Shown: positions 8,163 to 17,107, counted from the stretch's first letter. The stretch is DNA of 47,050 nt from Novosphingobium indicum (GCF_014645195.1 NZ_BMLK01000026.1:1542-48591); one strand, 5' to 3'. The notes: generated by a model from the letters alone, not told the origin. Numbers and translations are program-made.

Positions 8163-9230
8163 CTAGAGCCCCAGCAAGGTGTTGCGAACAGCTTGCGCAA
8201 ATCCCGCGGTTGTCCCGTTTCCGCCAAGATCGGGGGTCCTCGCAATATCGGGCGCAATGAGCGCCGTTTCGAGTGCGCGCATCACCAGCGCGGCGGGCTC
8301 GGTTTCGCCGAGATGTTCCAGCATCATTGCACCCGACCAAATCTGGCCGATCGGATTGGCGATGCCCTGCCCGGCGATGTCCGGGGCAGACCCGTGGACC
8401 GGCTCGAACATCGAAGGGAACCGCCGTTCGGGGTTGAGGTTAGCAGAAGGAGCCACAGCGATGGTGCCAGTGATTCCCGGCCCCAGATCGGAAAGGATAT
8501 CACCAAAAAGGTTCGACCCAACCACCACATTGAACCGTTCGGGCGACATCACAAAGCGTGCGGCGAGAATATCGACATGATACTGATCGGCGGCAACATC
8601 GGGGTATTCGGCGCCGATCGCGGCAAAGCGCTCGTCCCAGAACGGCATCGAATGATAGAGTCCATTGGACTTCGTCGCGCTGGTCACATGCCTGCGCCCG
8701 CTCCGCCGAGCGAAGTCGAAGGCATAGCGCAAGATGCGGTCGGTGCCCCGGCGGGTGAAGATCGCCTGCTGGACGACGATTTCGTTCTCGCCGGTCCCGG
8801 TCCGACCGCCGATCTGGGAATATTCGCCTTCCGAGTTTTCGCGCACCACCCAGAAATCGATGTCGCCGGGAGCCTTGTCGCGCAGGGGCGAAGCGATGCC
8901 CGGCAGCAGCCGCACCGGACGCAGATTGACGTACTGCTCGAACTCGCGCCGGATCGGCAGCAGCAGCCCCCACAGCGAGATATGATCGGGTACCCCGGGA
9001 AAGCCGACCGCGCCGAGGAACACCGCATCATGATCGCGCAACCGGTCTAGCCCATCATCGGGCATCATCTTGCCGGTTTTGAGGTAGGTCTGGCAGCTCC
9101 AGTCGAAGTGCCGGAATTCGAGCACGAAACCGCACTTGGCCGCTGCCGCCGTCAGCACCTCGATTGCGGCAGGCACCACCTCGCGGCCAATTCCATCTCC
9201 CGGAATGCTGGCGATGGAATAACGCCTCAT
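8163..9230 (-). CDS. Tartrate/D-malate dehydrogenase (isocitrate/isopropylmalate DH family)
   Basis: A 355-residue beta-decarboxylating dehydrogenase. It has the N-terminal SIPGDGIGREV, the substrate-site tract NLRPVRLLPG, the NSEGEYS signature and the C-terminal metal/cofactor segments NLFGDILSDL and EPVHGSAPDIAGQG. These place it with tartrate dehydrogenase/decarboxylase and D-malate dehydrogenase, which oxidise 2-hydroxy diacids and often release CO2 to give pyruvate or oxaloacetate. ATG 9230 is chosen with AGGGAAAG 7 nt upstream; a TTG two codons earlier is possible. It is 13 bp downstream of the ketopantoate-reductase-like gene. Confidence 0.9.
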   Translation of the reverse strand: MRRYSIASIPGDGIGREVVPAAIEVLTAAAAKCGFVLEFRHFDWSCQTYLKTGKMMPDDGLDRLRDHDAVFLGAVGFPGVPDHISLWGLLLPIRREFEQYVNLRPVRLLPGIASPLRDKAPGDIDFWVVRENSEGEYSQIGGRTGTGENEIVVQQAIFTRRGTDRILRYAFDFARRSGRRHVTSATKSNGLYHSMPFWDERFAAIGAEYPDVAADQYHVDILAARFVMSPERFNVVVGSNLFGDILSDLGPGITGTIAVAPSANLNPERRFPSMFEPVHGSAPDIAGQGIANPIGQIWSGAMMLEHLGETEPAALVMRALETALIAPDIARTPDLGGNGTTAGFAQAVRNTLLGL

Positions 9231-9243
9231 GGTCAATCTTTCC

Positions 9244-10257
9244 CTACAGATAGCTGTTCAAAGTCTTGAGCACCCGATAGGCGCTGAGAAAGGCTGGCGC
9301 AGGAACCTGCAGTTGCTCCGCTGCCGCCGCGAGCGGCCCCAGGACCTCGTCAACTTCCATCCGCCGGCCCGCCACGAGATCGTCATGCATCGAGGTGCGG
9401 ACGGGACGGTTTTCCGGCTTGAATCTGGTGCCCATCGCCATGACACCGTACACTGCCTCTTCAAAGCCTTCACGGTCAATCTCGACCAATCTGGATACAG
9501 GCGCGAAATAGTTCTGCGGTTCGTAGCCAAGTGCCTTGTAGATCGCCAGCAGATCCTTGACGACGTGGACATAGTGTTCGGCGCCTTCGCGAACCGCCAC
9601 ACCATCCACAAAATCGAGCTTTGGAAGCGCGCCCAGCGTACTGGCGCTCCACGACGATGCTCCACCGACCTGAACCACTTTTTCCCAATGGACATGGACG
9701 ATATCGGGAGTTGAGCGCGAACCCATGCCCGCAGCGTCGAGCGCTTCGGCCATGATCCGCGTGCGCTCGCTCTCCCCGCCTTCCAGCTCGCCGAAATAGG
9801 CGGTGACGGGAACCGCCATGTGATTGAGCGCCTTGCCCGGTTCGAGCAGGGTCGCCCCGTCCATGATCGAGCCGCCGATCACCTTGTCCTTGCCAAACGC
9901 GGCCTGGAGTTTGCCTTCCTTGCCCACGCCGTTCTGCAAAGTCAGCGCGCAAGCGGTGCGATCGACCAACACCTGCGCATCGGCCAGCGCCTGATCGGTA
10001 CCCTTGGCCTTGGTCAGCAGGATGTAATAGTCGATGTCGCCTTCAACCTCCTCGGGCGTTTCGACCGCGAAGAGGTTTTCGCGCTGGACGAATTGCGCCC
10101 GCACACCCGAAATACTCAGGCCATCCCGGCGGATCGCCTCGACATGGGGCTTGCGCGCAATCAGCGTGACCTTGTGGCCGCCGCGCGCCAGGAATCCGCC
10201 GATGACCGAGCCTAGCCCGCCGGCGCCGTGGAAACAGAAATGCAATTGCTTGGACAT
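9244..10257 (-). CDS. Ketopantoate reductase family dehydrogenase (second copy)
   Basis: A 337-residue PanE-fold protein with GAGGLG at residues 11-16 and the Lys-containing TKAKGTDQAL. HWEKVVQVGG and NRPVRTSMHDDLVAGRRMEVDE match the C-terminal substrate-binding half. The start ATG 10257 follows a GGGAA-type site. It is only distantly similar to the protein at 6480-7412, so the two are probably separate acquisitions, not a recent duplication. Placed between the DapA-like aldolase and the tartrate-type dehydrogenase, it plausibly reduces or oxidises a keto acid from aldol cleavage. Confidence 0.88.
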   Translation of the reverse strand: MSKQLHFCFHGAGGLGSVIGGFLARGGHKVTLIARKPHVEAIRRDGLSISGVRAQFVQRENLFAVETPEEVEGDIDYYILLTKAKGTDQALADAQVLVDRTACALTLQNGVGKEGKLQAAFGKDKVIGGSIMDGATLLEPGKALNHMAVPVTAYFGELEGGESERTRIMAEALDAAGMGSRSTPDIVHVHWEKVVQVGGASSWSASTLGALPKLDFVDGVAVREGAEHYVHVVKDLLAIYKALGYEPQNYFAPVSRLVEIDREGFEEAVYGVMAMGTRFKPENRPVRTSMHDDLVAGRRMEVDEVLGPLAAAAEQLQVPAPAFLSAYRVLKTLNSYL

Positions 10258-10282
10258 GCTTTGGGATTCCCGTTGGTTCGGT

Positions 10283-11245
10283 TCAGGCAATGCCCAGTTC
10301 GACCAGCTTGGCCCTGATCTGCTCTTTCTTTTCCGGCGTCACATCAGCCACCGGCGGCAGGATCGGGCCAGCCTTGAGGCCAATCGCTTCGTACCAGGCC
10401 TTCACATTGGCAAGTGCGCTGGCATAGGTCGCGGTGCGGGCGATATCCCACAGGAAGTTGTCGTGATAGAATTCGCGGACTTCGCTGAGCTGATCGGAAG
10501 CGGCCCGCGCTTCCTCCCATTTTCCTTCATGCGCCAGGCGGATGTATTCCTTGGCGAAATGGCGCTTCTTGCCGTACAGCATGTAGGACAATTCACCCCA
10601 GCAAACGGTGCCGCCAAGACGCAGATCGTCGAGGAAGAAGTATTCGAATGGCTCCATCGTGTTGAAGCCTTCGGGCATTAGCTGGCGGATCTTGATTGTC
10701 TCGGCACGGCTCATGGCACCTTGTTTGACGCCGATCACGGTATCGATATCGGCCAGGCGGCGCATCAGGTCCCAGCTCAGCACGGTGCCCGAAACCGGGG
10801 TCCGGTAGAGGCAGACGGCCAGATCGGTGTGGTCGGTCAGGAACTTGAACCAGGAATAGATTTCGTCGTCGCGCTTGAGCTGCACAACCGGGTTGATCAC
10901 CTCAGCCCCGTTATACCCGAGCTTCTCGACGAACTGCATCTTCTCGATCGCGGTATAGACGCTGGGATCGAGCACGATGGTCCACAGATCGAGCCGCCCG
11001 GCATTCGCCTCGGCGACGATCTCGTGATAGCGAAACCAGTCTGACGCTGAGACGTTCCAGCATTCGGCGATGAACCCGCCGACGGCCAAGCCATCTACGC
11101 CCATTTCGACATATTTATCGATGTTGTAGCGGATACCGTCCACATCGAACTTGTAATCGGCGGTCATCGGGGTGATCGGACACTGATAGAAGCCCCTGAC
11201 GGTCTTCGTTGCCCAGGCCTTGGCGTCCTTACGATCATATTCCAT
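10283..11245 (-). CDS. DapA/NAL family class I aldolase or hydratase-aldolase
   Basis: A 320-residue (beta/alpha)8 protein of the dihydrodipicolinate synthase / N-acetylneuraminate lyase family. The Schiff-base Lys is in VIGVKQG and the conserved Tyr in CLYRTP. The usual GTTGE loop reads GGFIAEC, so the substrate pocket is non-canonical and lysine biosynthesis is unlikely. Catabolic relatives cleave benzylidene-pyruvate-type intermediates to aldehyde plus pyruvate, which would fit the upstream Rieske oxygenase and alcohol dehydrogenase. The ATG at 11245 has its GAGGTG ribosome-binding site inside a perfect 14-bp palindrome. The stop is 25 bp before the next gene. Confidence 0.88.
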   Translation of the reverse strand: MEYDRKDAKAWATKTVRGFYQCPITPMTADYKFDVDGIRYNIDKYVEMGVDGLAVGGFIAECWNVSASDWFRYHEIVAEANAGRLDLWTIVLDPSVYTAIEKMQFVEKLGYNGAEVINPVVQLKRDDEIYSWFKFLTDHTDLAVCLYRTPVSGTVLSWDLMRRLADIDTVIGVKQGAMSRAETIKIRQLMPEGFNTMEPFEYFFLDDLRLGGTVCWGELSYMLYGKKRHFAKEYIRLAHEGKWEEARAASDQLSEVREFYHDNFLWDIARTATYASALANVKAWYEAIGLKAGPILPPVADVTPEKKEQIRAKLVELGIA

Positions 11246-11246
11246 T

Positions 11247-11260
11247 TGAGGTGCACCTCA
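11247..11260 (-). promoter_or_regulatory. Perfect 14-bp palindrome over the aldolase ribosome-binding site
   Basis: TGAGGTGCACCTCA is its own reverse complement and ends one base before the ATG of the DapA-like gene. The mRNA could fold as a 5-bp stem with a TGCA loop that hides the GAGGTG site, or the DNA could be a protein operator. It sits in the 53-bp gap after ppdK. Confidence 0.5.
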
Positions 11261-11298
11261 TCTCGATTTGGTTCAGAATTTCAGCTTGCATCGGCCGT

Positions 11299-13965
11299 TC
11301 ATGAAGGCGCCAGCGCCGCCTGGGCCGCAGCCAGTCGGGCAATCGGCACCCGGAAAGGCGATGCGCTGACATAGTCCAACCCGATCTCCTCACAGAAAGC
11401 GATCGTGGCCGGATCGCCGCCGTGCTCGCCGCAGATCCCCAGTTTTAGGTCGGGCCGGGTTTCGCGCCCTTTGCGCGATGCCATTTCGATCAGCTTGCCG
11501 ACCCCTTCGATATCGAGGGTGACGAACGGGTCCTTGGCGATAATGCCTTTTTCCACATAAGCACCCAGGAAACGCGCCGCATCGTCGCGGCTGATCCCCA
11601 GCGTAGTCTGGGTCAGATCATTGGTTCCGAACGAGAAGAATTCCCCGCTTGCAGCGATTTCGTCGGCAACCAGGGCTGCCCGCGGCAGCTCGATCATGGT
11701 GCCAACGCTAAAGGCGATCCGCTCGCCTTTTTCGGCGAACACGACTTCAGCGACCCTGTACAGGGTATCCTTCAGTGATTCCAGTTCACGCGGCAATCCG
11801 ACCAGCGGGATCATGATTTCGGGACAGACCGCCATGCCCGCCTCGCCCGCGACTTCGAGCGCAGCCTCGAAAATCGCGCGAGCCTGCATTTCGTATATTT
11901 CGGGATAGACCACGCCCAGTCGGCAGCCTCGATGCCCCAGCATGGGGTTGGTTTCCGCCAATTCGATTGCGCGATGCCGAACCTGCTCCACGTCAATACC
12001 CATCGCCCGCGAAAGCTCGGTGAATTCGCTATCCGTATGCGGCAGAAACTCGTGCAGCGGCGGATCGAGGAGGCGGATGGTGACTGGCAAGCCTTCCATG
12101 ATCTCAAAGATCCGGCGGAAGTCGGCGCGCTGTTCGGGCAATAGCTGGTCGAGCGCGGAGCGTCGTTCCTTTTCGCTGTCGGCCAGGATCATCTGCCGCA
12201 TGGCGAGGATCCGGCTTTCATCGAAGAACATGTGCTCGGTTCGGCAAAGCCCGACCCCTTCGGCCCCGAACCGGCGGGCCATTTCGCAATCGAGCGGGGT
12301 TTCCGCGTTGGTCCGAATCTTCAGGCGGCGATGCTTGTCAGCCCATGCCATCACCGTTGCGAAATCGCCCGAAAGTTTGGGCAGGATCGTCGGCAGTTCG
12401 CCCAGGAACACTTCGCCGGTCGAACCGTCGATCGTGATGAATGCGCCCTCTTCGAGCCGCTGGCCGCCGATCTCGGCGACCCGCGCGACCGGGTCGATCT
12501 TGAGACTGGCGGTGCCCGCCACGCATGGCCGGCCCATACCCCGCGCGACCACGGCCGCGTGGCTGGTCATGCCGCCGCGCGCCGTCAGGATGCCGGTTGC
12601 GACGTGCATGCCATGGATGTCGTCAGGCGACGTCTCATGCCTGACGAGGATGACCTTCTCTCCCAATTCGGCCCACCGTGCCGCTGTTTCCGCATCGAAT
12701 ACCACACCTCCCGAGGCTGCCCCGGGCGAGGCAGGCAAACCCTTTCCGAGCAGCACCCGCGGGGCATTCGGATCGAGCGAGGGGTGAAGCAACTGGTCGA
12801 GCGAGGCCGGGTCGAGGCGGAGCAGCGCGGTCACTTCGTCGACCAGGCTCTCTTCGACCATGTCGACGGCAATCTTGAGCGCGGCCTTGGCGGTGCGCTT
12901 GCCCGAACGGGTCTGAAGGAGGTAGAGCCTGCCGCGTTCGACTGTGAATTCGATGTCCTGCATGTCGCGATAGTGGCGCTCCAGCAGTTCGAACACCTCA
13001 GCAAGTTGGGCATAGGCCTTCGGCATCGCTTCCTGCATTGAGGGAAGCCGCGCACCTGCGGCTTCGCGGGCAGCCCTGGTCAGATACTGGGGCGTGCGGA
13101 TGCCGGCGACAACATCCTCACCCTGGGCGTTGGCCAGCCATTCGCCGTAGTAGGCCTTCTCGCCGGTTGCAGGGTTGCGGGTAAAGGCGACGCCGGTAGC
13201 GCTGGTCTCGCCAAGATTTCCGAACACCATGGCCTGGACGTTAACCGCCGTGCCCCAATCTCCGGGGATATCGTTCAGGCGCCGGTAGACCTTGGCTCGC
13301 GGTGAGTCCCATGAGCGGAACACCGCCTCGATTGCCGTCCAGAGTTGTTCCTGTACATCCTGAGGAAAGGCCGCGCCGTGATGGGCAAGCACGAGATCCT
13401 TGAAGGTCGCGATCAGGCCGCGCAGATCCTCCACTCGAAGATCGATATCCTCATCGACGCCGCGATCTTCCTTGATGCGGTCAAGGGCTGCCTCGAATAC
13501 GCCATGCTCGATTTCGAGCACGACACTGGAATACATCTGGATGAAGCGGCGATAACTGTCGAGCGCGAACCGCTCATCCCCGGAGGACTGGCCCAGGCCG
13601 GTGACGGTCGCATCATTAATGCCAAGGTTGAGGATCGTGTCCATCATCCCCGGCATGGATACCCGCGCGCCCGAACGCACCGAGACCAGCAGGGGATCGC
13701 GAGGATTGCCGAACGTCTTGCCCGTCGCCCGTTCGACCAGCCCCAAAGCAGCCGAAACCTCATCGCGGATGCGATCAAGTGAAGCTCTGCCGTGGTCAAG
13801 ATAAGCGAGGCATTCGCCGGCGGAGATCGTGAATCCAGGCGGGACGGGCAGCCCGATCCGCGCCATCTCGGCGAGGTTGGCCCCTTTCCCGCCCAAGACG
13901 CGCTTGTCGAGGCCAATCTGACCTGCGACCAGAACGCCGGAACCGAAGGAAAACACACTCGACAT
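11299..13965 (-). CDS. ppdK: Pyruvate, phosphate dikinase
   Basis: An 888-residue PPDK of normal length, which interconverts pyruvate, ATP and Pi with PEP, AMP and PPi. Domain order is ATP-grasp (GGKGANLAEM, SVRSGARVSMPGMMDT), phospho-His domain (GGMTSHAAVVARGMGRPC, catalytic His) and PEP/pyruvate barrel (GLCRTEHMFF, the C-terminal GICGEHGGDP with catalytic Cys). ATG 13965 is chosen because AGGAAT precedes it and the family N-terminus starts there; an upstream ATG at 13998 adds 11 unrelated residues. It sits inside the catabolic run, where it could convert pyruvate released by the aldolase to PEP for gluconeogenesis. Confidence 0.96.
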   Translation of the reverse strand: MSSVFSFGSGVLVAGQIGLDKRVLGGKGANLAEMARIGLPVPPGFTISAGECLAYLDHGRASLDRIRDEVSAALGLVERATGKTFGNPRDPLLVSVRSGARVSMPGMMDTILNLGINDATVTGLGQSSGDERFALDSYRRFIQMYSSVVLEIEHGVFEAALDRIKEDRGVDEDIDLRVEDLRGLIATFKDLVLAHHGAAFPQDVQEQLWTAIEAVFRSWDSPRAKVYRRLNDIPGDWGTAVNVQAMVFGNLGETSATGVAFTRNPATGEKAYYGEWLANAQGEDVVAGIRTPQYLTRAAREAAGARLPSMQEAMPKAYAQLAEVFELLERHYRDMQDIEFTVERGRLYLLQTRSGKRTAKAALKIAVDMVEESLVDEVTALLRLDPASLDQLLHPSLDPNAPRVLLGKGLPASPGAASGGVVFDAETAARWAELGEKVILVRHETSPDDIHGMHVATGILTARGGMTSHAAVVARGMGRPCVAGTASLKIDPVARVAEIGGQRLEEGAFITIDGSTGEVFLGELPTILPKLSGDFATVMAWADKHRRLKIRTNAETPLDCEMARRFGAEGVGLCRTEHMFFDESRILAMRQMILADSEKERRSALDQLLPEQRADFRRIFEIMEGLPVTIRLLDPPLHEFLPHTDSEFTELSRAMGIDVEQVRHRAIELAETNPMLGHRGCRLGVVYPEIYEMQARAIFEAALEVAGEAGMAVCPEIMIPLVGLPRELESLKDTLYRVAEVVFAEKGERIAFSVGTMIELPRAALVADEIAASGEFFSFGTNDLTQTTLGISRDDAARFLGAYVEKGIIAKDPFVTLDIEGVGKLIEMASRKGRETRPDLKLGICGEHGGDPATIAFCEEIGLDYVSASPFRVPIARLAAAQAALAPS

Positions 13966-13998
13966 TGTTAAATTCCTGAGGTCCAAGTGCAGGTCCAA

Positions 13999-14026
13999 GG
14001 CGGCGCAATTCGATTGGTGCGCCGCC
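13999..14026 (-). terminator. GC-rich stem-loop between alcohol dehydrogenase and ppdK
   Basis: A 9-bp perfect stem (13999-14007 with 14018-14026, GGCGGCGCA) and a 10-nt loop, 12 bp after the alcohol dehydrogenase stop. Only a weak TT follows on the minus strand, so partial termination or transcript processing is more likely than a full stop. Confidence 0.4.
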
Positions 14027-14037
14027 CCAAAAGCGAT

Positions 14038-15135
14038 CTACATTTTGAGAATGGCCTTGATCGCCTTGCCGGTCTTTTCGGTATCCTCGACGGCCTGGTT
14101 GATCTGGTCGAGATCATAGAAGGTGCAGAGCTTCTCGAACGGGAACAGCCCGGCCTTCTGCATCGCAATCAGTTGCGGGATGAAGACCTGCGGGGTGCTC
14201 GATCCTTCGACTACGCCGCGCAACTTGCGGCCAAACAGCATGTTGTTCATGTCTAGCGAAAATTCGGTGCCCAGCTTCGCCCCGCCGACCACTGCGGTTT
14301 CACCCATGTTGTGCGTGCTGTCCACCGCCGAGCGCAGCACCGCTGGAATGGCGGTGGTATCCATGGCATAGTCGGCGCCGCCACCGGTCATCGCGACGAT
14401 CGCTTCCTGAGCGTTGACCGTGTTGGCGTCGATCACATCGGTGGCGCCCAGTTCACGCGCCAGTTCCAAGCGGCCTGCGTTGCGGTCAACCGCGATGATC
14501 TTGAGGCAGCCCGAGGCCTTGGCGGCCATCACTGCGCTGAGGCCGACCGACCCGACCCCGAAGATCGCGATCGAGGAGCCAGGTTCGGGACAAAGCGCAT
14601 TGAGGATGCTGCCCGCCCCGGTCTGGATGCCGCAGCCCAGTGGGCCCAAAAGTTCGATCTGTGCGTCGTCGGCAACCTTGACGCAGTTGTTTTCCGACGC
14701 GATCGAATAGGTCGCGAACGAGGATTGACCGAAGAAGCAGGCGTTGACTTCTTGGCCGTTGCGGGTGATCGGCGTCGAACCATCCAGGCGGCGGCCCATG
14801 AAATTGAGCGGGAACAGGCTCGGACAATAGGCCTGATGGCCCTTGAGGCACGATGGACAGGTGCCGCAATAGCTGAAGGAGAGCACGACCTTGTCGCCTG
14901 GCTTGACAGTGGTCACGCCGCGGCCGACCTTTTCGACAACACCCGAACCTTCATGGCCCAGCACCGCCGGCAGCGGCGTCGGATAATATTGATCGCGAAC
15001 CGTCAGGTCGGTGTGGCATATGCCAGCTGCGGCAACCTTGACCAGCACTTCGCCGTCGCGCGGATCCTCGATGGAGACGTTATCCAGAACGAATTCGCCA
15101 CCCTGACGCTCGATAATTGCCGCGTATGCGTCCAT
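14038..15135 (-). CDS. Zinc-dependent alcohol dehydrogenase, aryl-alcohol type
   Basis: A 365-residue medium-chain NAD(P)-dependent dehydrogenase. Catalytic zinc ligands are Cys40 and His61 in GICHTD and GHEGSG; the structural zinc set is Cys90, 93, 96 and 104. The nucleotide site GVGSVG lies near residue 200. The style matches benzyl-alcohol / aryl-alcohol dehydrogenases of toluene and xylene pathways. The ATG at 15135 follows GGGAGAGC. It is 42 bp downstream of the dioxygenase small subunit, and probably oxidises an alcohol formed by, or feeding, the oxygenase. Confidence 0.92.
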   Translation of the reverse strand: MDAYAAIIERQGGEFVLDNVSIEDPRDGEVLVKVAAAGICHTDLTVRDQYYPTPLPAVLGHEGSGVVEKVGRGVTTVKPGDKVVLSFSYCGTCPSCLKGHQAYCPSLFPLNFMGRRLDGSTPITRNGQEVNACFFGQSSFATYSIASENNCVKVADDAQIELLGPLGCGIQTGAGSILNALCPEPGSSIAIFGVGSVGLSAVMAAKASGCLKIIAVDRNAGRLELARELGATDVIDANTVNAQEAIVAMTGGGADYAMDTTAIPAVLRSAVDSTHNMGETAVVGGAKLGTEFSLDMNNMLFGRKLRGVVEGSSTPQVFIPQLIAMQKAGLFPFEKLCTFYDLDQINQAVEDTEKTGKAIKAILKM

Positions 15136-15177
15136 TTTTGCTCTCCCGTTTCCTGATTTCTATTTGATTGAATTTGC

Positions 15178-15702
15178 TTATACAAAGAAATAGAGATTCT
15201 TGTCCTGCACGACGCGCGCGTCGATATTCAGCTTTCTGCTGAATACCTTGAAGCCGCTGTCTGTTTTCCGCAGCTTGTCTTCGCGTCCCAGCGTGTGCAC
15301 GTAAACTTCGCTCTGTCGGCGATTGCGGTGCACCAGAACGTTAGAGAAGACCTCGAATTCAAACGGTGCAATTTCGAATGCTTCGACATTGGTGACGAAA
15401 TAGCGGATTCGTGATGGCGGATCTTCCATCCATACCTGACCCGTCAGCAACCGGTCGACCCGCTGCTGCAGCTCGGAATAGTCATCGTTGTAGATTGCGG
15501 CATCCCCCGGGGTTGGATCCGGGCGGCGGTCACGTGCGAACCGCTGTTCGTAAACTGGCATCCAGTAATGGATATCTTCGGCGATTACAGTATCGAACCA
15601 TTCGCGATATTGCTGGTTTTGCAACATCCGCACCTCGGCGGAATAGTGACTGACGATGGCATGATGCAGTTCCATGCCTACGGGCTTGCGTGTTTCGGTC
15701 AT
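15178..15702 (-). CDS. Aromatic-ring-hydroxylating dioxygenase, beta subunit
   Basis: A 174-residue small subunit of the NTF2-like cone fold that packs with the Rieske alpha subunit as a structural partner. Typical segments are the early YREWFDTVIAEDIHYWMPV and the C-terminal VFSRKLNIDARVVQDKNLYFFV. It lies 25 bp downstream of the alpha subunit gene, the standard order. The beta subunit has no metal site of its own. Confidence 0.92.
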   Translation of the reverse strand: MTETRKPVGMELHHAIVSHYSAEVRMLQNQQYREWFDTVIAEDIHYWMPVYEQRFARDRRPDPTPGDAAIYNDDYSELQQRVDRLLTGQVWMEDPPSRIRYFVTNVEAFEIAPFEFEVFSNVLVHRNRRQSEVYVHTLGREDKLRKTDSGFKVFSRKLNIDARVVQDKNLYFFV

Positions 15703-15727
15703 CTTGCGGTCCAGATTGCTGTCGGGA

Positions 15728-17107
15728 TCAGTCTTGCGGCTCGGCTTGCTTCGCCGACAGACGATCAGGCCAAAAATTACGGTTGGTCCACATTACATCC
15801 CAGGTATCGTCATTGGCCCGGATAGCTGCCCAATCCGGCGCATCGAGCATTTCTTGCCAGAAACGATAAAAGCCCCGATACGAGGTTTCGCCGATGAAGC
15901 TGACCCCGACAATTCCTGGATAGACGGGGTGCGGCCCTTCGCGGTCCTTGCCCATGCTCGAATTCATCCGCCCCTTGCGGGTGATGATACCGTTGTTGAT
16001 GTAGGTAGCCGACGACATATTTTCGCCATCGTCGCTTTCGAGCGTTCCCGCCGTTCCGAATGAACGGATCGCTTCGCGCTGGATCGACCGCTTTGTTTCG
16101 GTGTCGGCATTCTTCGGCACCATGGTATAGGTCCAGACCTCGATTTCATGCGGCCCGCGCGGATGCCAGATCTTGAAGGTGTTGGTTCCGTAGAGGAACG
16201 AACAGTTTGGGAAGATCGACGTATTCCAGTGACCGACATAGAGCCGTTCGCGCTCCGGCCCGAATTTTTCGCGAATTCCGCCCCGCGTCTCCTCGAGATA
16301 TTTGACGTACCCGTCGCGCTTGACGTGGATCGCAGTCGCCGCGTTATCGATCAGGCCAAACCCGTGGCCATGCCGCATGGTGAATTGCAGACCAAGGTCG
16401 TCAAACGGCATGTCGGCGCGATTGCCCGACAGGCCAGCCAGCTCGCCCCCGATCATCTGGAGAGCGGCGGCATGCGTCCAGCCCACGTGATACCCATCGC
16501 CGACGAAGTTCTCGGTCGGGACTTTCCAATTGCAGGCGAGGGTGCTCTTCAACGGCGGCCCGAGCAGTTCCAGACCACCGTCCGGACCGTCCCAGATCGT
16601 ATCGAGGTACCAGCAGAAGTCCCCCAGATAGTCCTCAAGCGATGGCGCTTCGGGATCATGGCAGCCGAAGATGAAGCCCTTGTAAGTTTCGACCCGGATC
16701 GGCGCGAGCCCCAGCTTGGATTTGTCGAGATCGCTGTGATAGCACCGCTCTTCCATCGGAACATCGACGAGCGAACCATCCTGACCGAAAACCCAACCAT
16801 GATAATTGCACACGAACGCCTTGGCGCTGCCGCTGTCGGCATGACAGATCTGGTTGCCGCGGTGAGTGCAGGAATTGATGAACGCCTTCAGCGAACCGTC
16901 CGGCTGCCGCGACAAGATGACACGGTCTTCTGCCATGTACGTCGTAATGAAGTCGCCCGGTTTGGGAACTAGCGAATCATGTCCGAGCATGAGCCAGCAT
17001 CGCGAGAATATCCGCTCCAGCTCCAGCTGATAGACATCTTGATCCCAGAACACCCGGCGAGACTGGCTCGCACCGGCGTTGTCGACGAGTGCCGACGATC
17101 CATTCAT
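15728..17107 (-). CDS. Rieske aromatic-ring-hydroxylating dioxygenase, alpha subunit
   Basis: A 459-residue oxygenase large subunit. The [2Fe-2S] Rieske ligands are Cys80-His82 (CTHRGN) and Cys100-His103 (CNYHGW). The mononuclear iron site shows Asp204, His207 and His212 in NFVGDGYHVGWTH. The enzyme would add O2 across an aromatic double bond to give a cis-dihydrodiol, or hydroxylate a side chain. ATG 17107 gives the family N-terminus; the frame is open further upstream but that part overlaps the divergent gene. No ferredoxin or reductase partner is present in the window, so electrons must come from proteins encoded elsewhere, a common arrangement in sphingomonads. Confidence 0.94.
   Translation of the reverse strand: MNGSSALVDNAGASQSRRVFWDQDVYQLELERIFSRCWLMLGHDSLVPKPGDFITTYMAEDRVILSRQPDGSLKAFINSCTHRGNQICHADSGSAKAFVCNYHGWVFGQDGSLVDVPMEERCYHSDLDKSKLGLAPIRVETYKGFIFGCHDPEAPSLEDYLGDFCWYLDTIWDGPDGGLELLGPPLKSTLACNWKVPTENFVGDGYHVGWTHAAALQMIGGELAGLSGNRADMPFDDLGLQFTMRHGHGFGLIDNAATAIHVKRDGYVKYLEETRGGIREKFGPERERLYVGHWNTSIFPNCSFLYGTNTFKIWHPRGPHEIEVWTYTMVPKNADTETKRSIQREAIRSFGTAGTLESDDGENMSSATYINNGIITRKGRMNSSMGKDREGPHPVYPGIVGVSFIGETSYRGFYRFWQEMLDAPDWAAIRANDDTWDVMWTNRNFWPDRLSAKQAEPQD

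Noticed and set aside
9220..9240. TTG two codons upstream as the start of the tartrate-type dehydrogenase
   Set aside because: ATG 9230 has the better spacing from AGGGAAAG and begins the normal family N-terminus.
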